Shown piece by piece: positions 5,109 to 10,383 of a DNA stretch of 10,383 nucleotides. Source of the stretch: CAZMOK01 sp964644135. Its GTDB lineage: Bacteria; Bacteroidota; Bacteroidia; Bacteroidales; JAGOPY01. The position numbers and the translations under genes were made by a program. The notes below the pieces were generated by a model that saw only the letters and a program-made list of their open reading frames with translations, was not told the origin of the DNA and did not search any database. How positions within the stretch are numbered: position 1 is the first letter of the stretch; each line of letters starts with the position of its first letter. Location: positions 1 through 10,383 of the forward strand of contig CAZXWD010000100.1 in assembly GCA_964644135.1 (NCBI GenBank). The letters are read 5' to 3'.

Positions 5109-6476
5109 ATGATCAACACAGACGTATTAGTAATTGGTAGCAGTGCAGCCGGGCTTGTTGCTGCGACTACCGGAAAAAGAGTTTATCCCGAAAAATCCTT
5201 CACAGTCGCGACCATGATGCCCAAAACATTGATCCCCTGCGGTATTCCATATGTTTTTGGCACAGTGGGCAAAACCGAAAATGACATCCTTCCGGCCGAG
5301 AAGATGTTCGAAATGAACAACATCAACACCATCCACGAAGAGGTGGTCTCGATAAACCGGGAAGAGAAGACGGCCGTCACCAGTTCTGGAGAAAAGATCA
5401 GGTACGACAAGCTGGTCTTCGGCACGGGGTCACTTCCCAAAAAGGCAGGTTGGCTCAAGGGCTCCGACATGGAGATGGTCTTCACCGTGCCCAAGGACAA
5501 GATCTACCTGGATGATATGCAGAAGAAGCTAGAAGGCTGTGAGAAGATCATCACCATAGGCGCCGGTTTCATAGGTGTTGAAATTTCGGATGAACTTAAA
5601 AAGGCCGGGAAGCAGGTCACCCTCATCGAAAAACTACCAAGAGTCCTGGCACTGGCCTTTGATGAAGATATATCTACCAGGGCGGAAAAGATGCTCCGCG
5701 ACCGGGGCATTGACATAATCACCGGTATCTCGGTGAAACAGATTTACGGCGATGGAAAGGCTGAGGGTGTCATCCTTGAAAACGGCGACAAACTGGAAGC
5801 CGATGCAGTGATCCTTTCACTCGGCTATGATCCGAATACGGAGCTTGCTGGAAGATCAGGCGTGGCACTCAACGAAAACAATTGCATCAAAGTGGATGAA
5901 TATATGAGGACAGAAGACCCCGATATTTTTGCCATTGGCGACTGTGCCGAAAAGCGGGATTTCTTCACGAGGAAAAAGTGCCCCATAATGCTGGCATCAA
6001 CCGCCTGCGCAGAAGCCAGGATAGCAGGCATGAACCTATATAAGCTTTCGGCAATAAAGACCTTCGGAGGCACTATCTCGATATTCTCGACGGCCATTGG
6101 CAATACGGGTTTTGGGGTTGCCGGATTGACAGAGGCAATTGCAAAGCAGGAAGGCTTCGACATTGTAACCGGTAAGTTCGAGGGCATTGACAGGCATCCC
6201 GGTTCCCTTGATGATGCACATAAGCAGTATGTAAAGCTGGTGGTTGGTAAAGAGTCGGGTGTGATACTGGGAGGAGCGGTCTACGGAGGATTATCCGCAG
6301 GTGAGCTGATAAATACCATAGGCATCATTATTGAAAACAAGATGACGATCAATTCACTGCTCACTGCCCAGATCGGCACACATCCGCTTCTCACGGCTTC
6401 ACCGGCGGGTTATCCGCTCATCAAGGCTGCGGAGGATGCTTCAACAAAGATCATGTTCGTAAACCATATGGTTTAA
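5109..6476 (+). CDS. FAD-dependent pyridine nucleotide-disulfide oxidoreductase (CoA-disulfide reductase / NADH oxidase class)
   Basis: A 455-residue flavoprotein. The FAD-binding start is VLVIGSSAAGLVAA (6-19). A single redox cysteine, Cys44 in LIPCGIPYVFG, matches the single active-site cysteine of CoA-disulfide reductases, NADH oxidases and NADH-dependent persulfide reductases. The NAD(P)-binding motif is TIGAGFIGVEIS (149-160), the second FAD motif is IFAIGDCAE (273-281), and the last 130 residues form the usual dimerisation domain. There is no C-terminal rhodanese domain, so a persulfide reductase of the long type is unlikely. Being last in the operon it probably moves electrons from NAD(P)H to a thiol/disulfide, persulfide or cluster substrate linked to the upstream proteins; which one is unknown. 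ATG at 5109 lacks a strong ribosome site. A perfect 16-base palindrome, TAAACCATATGGTTTA (6460-6475), spans its stop codon. Confidence 0.9.
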   Translation: MINTDVLVIGSSAAGLVAATTGKRVYPEKSFTVATMMPKTLIPCGIPYVFGTVGKTENDILPAEKMFEMNNINTIHEEVVSINREEKTAVTSSGEKIRYDKLVFGTGSLPKKAGWLKGSDMEMVFTVPKDKIYLDDMQKKLEGCEKIITIGAGFIGVEISDELKKAGKQVTLIEKLPRVLALAFDEDISTRAEKMLRDRGIDIITGISVKQIYGDGKAEGVILENGDKLEADAVILSLGYDPNTELAGRSGVALNENNCIKVDEYMRTEDPDIFAIGDCAEKRDFFTRKKCPIMLASTACAEARIAGMNLYKLSAIKTFGGTISIFSTAIGNTGFGVAGLTEAIAKQEGFDIVTGKFEGIDRHPGSLDDAHKQYVKLVVGKESGVILGGAVYGGLSAGELINTIGIIIENKMTINSLLTAQIGTHPLLTASPAGYPLIKAAEDASTKIMFVNHMV

Positions 6477-6526
6477 AAAGATAACGGCTGAACGCCGGAG
6501 CAGGTAATAATTAATTGGTAAAAGCG

Positions 6527-6604
6527 CGGCACCCCTTTGGAGAACAGAGGTTCATGGCTAGACTGATGTTTTAATCTGAATGAAGGAGGATTTATGGGGT
6601 GCCG
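6527..6604. repeat. Nine-base perfect inverted repeat with 60-base loop between convergent genes
   Basis: CGGCACCCC (6527-6535) and GGGGTGCCG (6596-6604) are exact inverted copies. On the plus strand the loop holds AAGGAGGA followed by TTT and an ATG whose G is the first base of the right arm. The T-run after either arm is poor, so a simple terminator is not obvious. It may be a 3' untranslated RNA structure of the redox operon or of the convergent gene. Confidence 0.4.
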
Positions 6605-6609
6605 TTGCT

Positions 6610-9600
6610 TTATTCGTTATTTCCAAACCGTTCCTTCATCTTCGCAAGTATCTCCAATGCCAGTTCATTGTTTGGATGATCTAACGGGAAACACTTCTGG
6701 AGTATACTGATGTTCAATTTCATACACTCCAGCGCTTCCTGGTACTCCCCGAACTTGTAATGAGTTTCCGATAGCGTCCAGTAACAATAAGCCCTCTGGT
6801 AATGATTGGGGTCAAGCGATTTCTCTGCAATCTCAATTGCCCTCCTGCTAAGTGCCATCGATTCCTCTTTCCGGCCATTTTCACGCAGAGTGATTGCCGT
6901 ATCATTCAATACCCTTGACAGTAAAGGATGAAAAGGATGAAGGTGCTTCTCGTAAATGGCTATGAGCTTCTTCGCTATTTCATAAGACTTTTCATACTGT
7001 CCGAGTTTCTCATAAACCTTGGCCATATTGTCGTATGAAAGAGCGAGGTCCATATGGTCAGGGGGAAGTATCCTCTCCCTGAGCCGCATTGCCTTCAGTC
7101 CGTACTCAAGCGAATCCTCAAGTTTCCGGAGCTTGCGGTACGAAATGCTGATCTTGTTCAGTGATTCAGCGATTAACGGGTCTTCAGGCCCCAGGAATAT
7201 TTCCCTCAGTTTCAGTATTTCGAACGAAAGTTCCAGTGACTTCCCATAATACCCCAGCATGTAGTTGATATCCTCATACCTGGCCAGTGCCCTGCTCAAT
7301 AAGCTGTTATCGGGTTTTGATCTTCTGAGTGCTGATATCATTGCATCTGCCACCTTGAACCGGGTTTCGTTCTCCAGGTTTTTCTCCAGCACAAAATCAG
7401 CCTGGGCGATCGATTCATATGTGCTGCCAGGCGATCCCTCCATCAGTTCAGCCACCAGTTTTTCGGCCGGGAATATCCTGAAAGCAAGCGCAAGTGGCCT
7501 GGCATTGATATCCTTGTATCCGGCAGAGGCCAGCACCATCTGTTTCAGTATTTCAACCCTCTTGTTCGAAACCTCCCCGATAAGATACTCAACCGCAGCT
7601 TCCCTCCCTCCGTTGAGTTCTTCATTTTTATCAAGGAATTCAATGAGTTTCTCTCCTTTTCCATCAGGTACCTCCCGGGCCAGCATCCTTGATAAAACGT
7701 AATGGTAAGCTGCTTCAATGGTGAAGGAGAGCACGGGGTACCCGTCTTTGAAGTATTGTGAAAGGATCCCTTTGATGATCAGTTGCCGGTATGGGTTATC
7801 GATGCTCAGGTCACGGATGTAATTNNNNNNNNNNNNNNNNNNNNNNNNNNNNNNNNNNNNNNNNNNNNNNNNNNNNNNNNNNNNNNNNNNNNNNNNNNNN
7901 NNNNNNNNNNNNNNNNNNNNNNNNCGGTTCCTCATTTCCAGCTCCTCCAGGGTGAACCCTGGCCTGTATTGCTTTGAGGGATGTGAATAATAATACCCCC
8001 ATGCCTTTCCCAGCTCGATCCTGTTGAGAGGAAGGAGAAGTCCGGCTTTACCGGCAAGCACATTATCACGCCCGCCTCCCGAAACTGTATTTTCGGCCGC
8101 ATCATAAAGCAAGGGGGATACTGTTTCATCAACTACAGGGAAATCGTCGGGTGAATTGATCCTCCATGAGATAATCAGTTTAGTGCCTGCATGGCCAAGT
8201 TTTGCTGTAAAGTCGAACACCGACCTTAGCAGGCTTTCGGGTTCCTGGTGCTCGTTCATCCCATCAATGAGTATAACGAACGGAGATCCTGAAGGACGCC
8301 TCAAAAAGGCCAATGAAGCAACGTTTTCATTTTCCTTGAGGTTTAGAATATGCTTCAGCTCTGCTTCAATATCACTTTTATACATTCTGACAGCCCTTAC
8401 CAATAAGGCCGGCAGACCCATATCTGCATGGAACTGCCGGTACATTTCGTTCAGGAGGTTGGTTTTCCCCGAACCTGCCTCTGAAGCAAGGAAGTAAACC
8501 GGCTGCTTGCCCTTGATGAAATTTCGCAGGCTCAGTTCATTCTCCTCGCGCGGCTGGTAGACCCCCTTCATCACTTTCTTTTCCCTCAACAGTTCTTCAC
8601 GGGCATTCCCCGAAGTTTCAGCAATCCTCTTCAGCAGGTAATCCTCATCCACTTCTTCTATTGAAAGAGGCTTTTCACGTGCCTTCAGCTCCAGCATGTC
8701 GTTCAGCAGCCTCACAACTTCCCCCGAGGTTTCACCTTTTTCCTTTTCCGGGCTGAAATAAACGATCCTTTTCCCGGTATACTGTTCATAAATAAAAACC
8801 TCCACGGTATCCATGATCCCTGCAATGTACTTTCCGGGCAGAATAAAGAAGGGAACCAGCGGGAACTGTTTACCGTTTATCTGTATCCACATCGAATAAG
8901 TTTCGTTGTGCGGGTGTATGGTCTTCTCGGTTGGCATTATCTCACAGCCATGAAGCAACCAGCTTTTCCCCTTATTGAACTTCATCATCGGATAATCAGC
9001 CGCAAAATCAATGGCAGCCAGAAGATCCTTCAGCAAAGGATAATATGTTTCAAAAATCTCATTGCTCCTTTTCTCCGACAGGGTAATGCTATGTCCAATA
9101 TATCGGTTCCTGAAGTTGATCAGCCCCTCTATGGCAGTAACATCCTGCTTCACTGTTTGTATGTCGCCCAGATCATCGGTGAAACTGATCTCGATCTTAT
9201 ACCGTTTGGGTTTCTTTTGCAGTTCAACCTCCCTGTATGCTGCAGGGAGTTCTGGTATGGAAAAAGTGTGGTTTTCCTCTTCGAGAAAAAGAATGGTTTC
9301 GCGGATGAAGTGGTTCCAGTGCCCGAACTGGGGCTGATAGAGCTTTTCCCTGAACAACCGGTTGATAGCCCGGCTCTGGCTGTCGGAACGCAGGTATTCT
9401 TCGGCCGTGATAAGGCCCAGGTATTTCAGGATATTGAGGAACACATCCTTCATGAGCTGTATCTTCAGGAAAGGGTTCTCCTGGTTCATCATCTCCCTGA
9501 AAGGGAACGCAATGAGATAGGGGTATTTTTCGATCACATTCTTCCCGGTCTCATCGAGCTCAGCATTTCCCATGCATTCGATGGCCTTAAGGATCTTTTT

Positions 9601-9738
9601 CCTGTGGGGCAGCGACTTTATTCCTATGTCCTTTAGGTCCTGATCGGTTATTTCGGGTAGGTAATCAAGGGTTATTTCATTTTCTTCAAACAGTTCCAGG
9701 TATTTCTCCATACCTATGGAAGCAAGCCAGTCTTTCAT
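6610..9738 (-). CDS. SAM / HEPN-like / STAND NTPase / TPR protein, NLR-like (contains an N gap)
   Basis: A predicted 1042-residue cytosolic signalling NTPase. Residues 1-58 form a SAM domain (MKDWLASIGMEKYLELF; DLKDIGI; HRKKILKAI). Residues 70-245 are mainly helical with FGHWNHFIRE (138-147) and RNRYIGH (210-216), the R-x5-H pattern of HEPN domains; a beta-rich stretch follows (260-330). The NTPase has Walker A SEAGSGKT (419-426, Ser in place of the first Gly), Walker B VILIDGMNE (488-496, NACHT-like with Asn for the second acid) and KLIISWR (520-526). At least five 42-residue TPRs occupy about 812-1022. About 34 residues after 604 are unknown because of 100 N; the frame is open on both sides but continuity is unproven. 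This is the STAND plan of effector, NTPase switch and repeat sensor, known in bacterial anti-phage NLR-like proteins; the role here is inferred. ATG at 9736-9738 has no strong ribosome site. Confidence 0.85.
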   Translation of the reverse strand: MKDWLASIGMEKYLELFEENEITLDYLPEITDQDLKDIGIKSLPHRKKILKAIECMGNAELDETGKNVIEKYPYLIAFPFREMMNQENPFLKIQLMKDVFLNILKYLGLITAEEYLRSDSQSRAINRLFREKLYQPQFGHWNHFIRETILFLEEENHTFSIPELPAAYREVELQKKPKRYKIEISFTDDLGDIQTVKQDVTAIEGLINFRNRYIGHSITLSEKRSNEIFETYYPLLKDLLAAIDFAADYPMMKFNKGKSWLLHGCEIMPTEKTIHPHNETYSMWIQINGKQFPLVPFFILPGKYIAGIMDTVEVFIYEQYTGKRIVYFSPEKEKGETSGEVVRLLNDMLELKAREKPLSIEEVDEDYLLKRIAETSGNAREELLREKKVMKGVYQPREENELSLRNFIKGKQPVYFLASEAGSGKTNLLNEMYRQFHADMGLPALLVRAVRMYKSDIEAELKHILNLKENENVASLAFLRRPSGSPFVILIDGMNEHQEPESLLRSVFDFTAKLGHAGTKLIISWRINSPDDFPVVDETVSPLLYDAAENTVSGGGRDNVLAGKAGLLLPLNRIELGKAWGYYYSHPSKQYRPGFTLEELEMRNXXXXXXXXXXXXXXXXXXXXXXXXXXXXXXXXXXNYIRDLSIDNPYRQLIIKGILSQYFKDGYPVLSFTIEAAYHYVLSRMLAREVPDGKGEKLIEFLDKNEELNGGREAAVEYLIGEVSNKRVEILKQMVLASAGYKDINARPLALAFRIFPAEKLVAELMEGSPGSTYESIAQADFVLEKNLENETRFKVADAMISALRRSKPDNSLLSRALARYEDINYMLGYYGKSLELSFEILKLREIFLGPEDPLIAESLNKISISYRKLRKLEDSLEYGLKAMRLRERILPPDHMDLALSYDNMAKVYEKLGQYEKSYEIAKKLIAIYEKHLHPFHPLLSRVLNDTAITLRENGRKEESMALSRRAIEIAEKSLDPNHYQRAYCYWTLSETHYKFGEYQEALECMKLNISILQKCFPLDHPNNELALEILAKMKERFGNNE
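7825..7924. other. Assembly gap, 100 N
   Basis: Exactly 100 N, the customary placeholder for a scaffold gap of unknown size. It falls between the NTPase core and the TPR part of the large minus-strand gene. True length and sequence are unknown, so the residue count of that protein and even its being a single gene depend on it. Confidence 0.98.
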
Positions 9739-9921
9739 TTAGCTGATGATTTGGTAAAGGTTTATTTCATTATAAGTGGTGGCGGAAAAAGGCAATGCCC
9801 CGGTTTCATTAACGTCAGGTCAAAGGTTCGAAATTATTCTTAAAAGAGCAAGGAATATCAGTGTTGATTGCTGAGATCTGAGTTTTGAGTGAACGGAATG
9901 ACCGGTTAATTGAAGGGTGAC

Positions 9922-10383
9922 TCAATACAGAAACTTCCCTATCCCGATGCCAATGATCCAGTTGTTGATGCCATCGGTGGGCATGTTTATCCCGGCGCTT
10001 GAAACATGCCTTAACCCCGTATACATTTCAAAATAAAGATGGTTGTCATTCGATATAGGGAACCCTCTCTTATACGACAGGAGGAAATAATCGGAAAAGA
10101 CAAAACCGTCTGCCTGGCGGTTGGCTTCGACGGTAATATAATGCGGACCGCTAGCCGCCTTAAAGGCAATAAGGTCCCTGTTTGAGAGTGAAAAATTGAA
10201 GTTCAGCCTCACATTCAATCCAACCTCCCATTCCCGGTACGGCCCTTTCATCCCGGTAGCCACGTTGGGATAAAATTCCATCCCGATATTGAAAAAGCTT
10301 TGGGACTTATAGATCGGGAAGTAGATACTTCCTCCTACCACGGTCAGCCAGTACCTGTGCCATCCCGGCCTGAGGTATTGGGT
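9922..10383 (-). CDS. PagL-like outer-membrane beta-barrel protein (acyloxyacyl hydrolase family), 5' part outside the window
   Basis: The frame stays open from the stop (TGA, complement of 9922-9924) to the right edge, giving 153 codons without the start; a GTG at 10339-10341 is internal. Alternating strands (FFNIGMEFYP, EWEVGLNVRLNFNFSL, HLYFEMYTGLRHVSS) and a C-terminal Tyr in GIGIGKFLY fit an outer-membrane barrel. The pattern GPHYIT, GFVFSD and RHVSSAGINMPTDGINN resembles the lipid A 3-O-deacylase PagL family (PF09411), including the His-x-Ser of its active site. By my recollection the third PagL residue is Glu 14 positions after the His; here that place is Asn. So it may be inactive as a deacylase or use different residues. 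It would act on lipid A in the outer membrane. It is upstream of, and on the same strand as, the large SAM/TPR gene, 183 bases away, with no strong terminator seen between. Confidence 0.7.
   Translation of the reverse strand, partial: TQYLRPGWHRYWLTVVGGSIYFPIYKSQSFFNIGMEFYPNVATGMKGPYREWEVGLNVRLNFNFSLSNRDLIAFKAASGPHYITVEANRQADGFVFSDYFLLSYKRGFPISNDNHLYFEMYTGLRHVSSAGINMPTDGINNWIIGIGIGKFLY

Noticed and set aside
6460..6498. Terminator for the redox operon from the 16-base palindrome at the stop codon or the CGGC/GCCG hairpin
   Set aside because: Neither is followed by a T-run; the palindrome includes coding sequence, so no terminator is called.
8908..9636. Plus-strand open frame of 242 codons across the large SAM/TPR gene
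   Set aside because: Antisense to the SAM and HEPN-like region; no domain recognised and no ribosome site, so a shadow.
9752..9800. Fifth promoter-module copy on the minus strand before the large gene (TTCCGCCA)
   Set aside because: No TAnnTTTG 23 bases downstream and no CTAAA box 28 bases upstream.
1..10383. CRISPR array, tRNA, rRNA, transposase or integrase
   Set aside because: No regularly spaced repeats, no cloverleaf or rRNA signature, and no mobile-element protein motif was found on either strand.

Overview
The window looks like a draft scaffold from a member of the Bacteroidota, probably an anaerobic Bacteroidales or Marinilabiliales relative. Three things suggest this: -7 promoter elements of the TAnnTTTG type, A+T-rich leaders of the ATTAACCAAACCAATTAATT type, and a gene set of redox-type MinD ATPases, a PagL-like outer-membrane protein and a very large STAND-type NTPase. 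A run of exactly 100 N at 7825-7924 marks a scaffold join.

Region 1 (1-2805) is a cluster of small genes around an unpartnered NarL/LuxR-type response regulator. A minus-strand hypothetical gene (91-408) is followed by four plus-strand small genes: 67 aa soluble, 30 aa single membrane helix, 33 aa that is almost all signal peptide, and 115 aa secreted. The response regulator lies on the minus strand between the third and fourth. Each of the four plus-strand genes is preceded by the same three-part promoter: an ACTAAA box with an A-tract, a TTC(T/A)GCCA box 27-28 bases downstream of it, and a TAnnTTT(G/A) -7 element exactly 23 bases after that. None of the four has the usual TTTG -33 element. 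This looks like a co-regulated family of small genes, perhaps controlled by the embedded regulator, and it is the most unusual thing in the window.

Region 2 (2827-6476) is a tight four-gene plus-strand operon: two tandem MinD/Mrp-type ATPases, each with an internal 2[4Fe-4S] ferredoxin insert, a small NifX/NifB-like cofactor-binding protein, and an FAD/NAD(P)H oxidoreductase of the CoA-disulfide reductase/NADH oxidase class. The first three resemble the core of the orange-protein (orp) operon of Desulfovibrio. The operon probably handles metal-sulfur cofactors or redox signals. It starts from a textbook Bacteroidota promoter (TTTG, 19 bases, TATATTTG) with a perfect palindrome in the spacer.

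Region 3 (6477-10383) holds a minus-strand 1042-codon gene, interrupted by the N gap, whose product has the order SAM domain, helical region with a HEPN-like RNxxxxH motif, STAND/NACHT-like NTPase, and C-terminal 42-residue TPRs. This is a plausible NLR-like sensor or defence protein. Further right is the 3' part of a PagL-like (acyloxyacyl hydrolase family) outer-membrane beta-barrel gene that runs off the window. No rRNA, tRNA, CRISPR array, transposase or integrase was seen.
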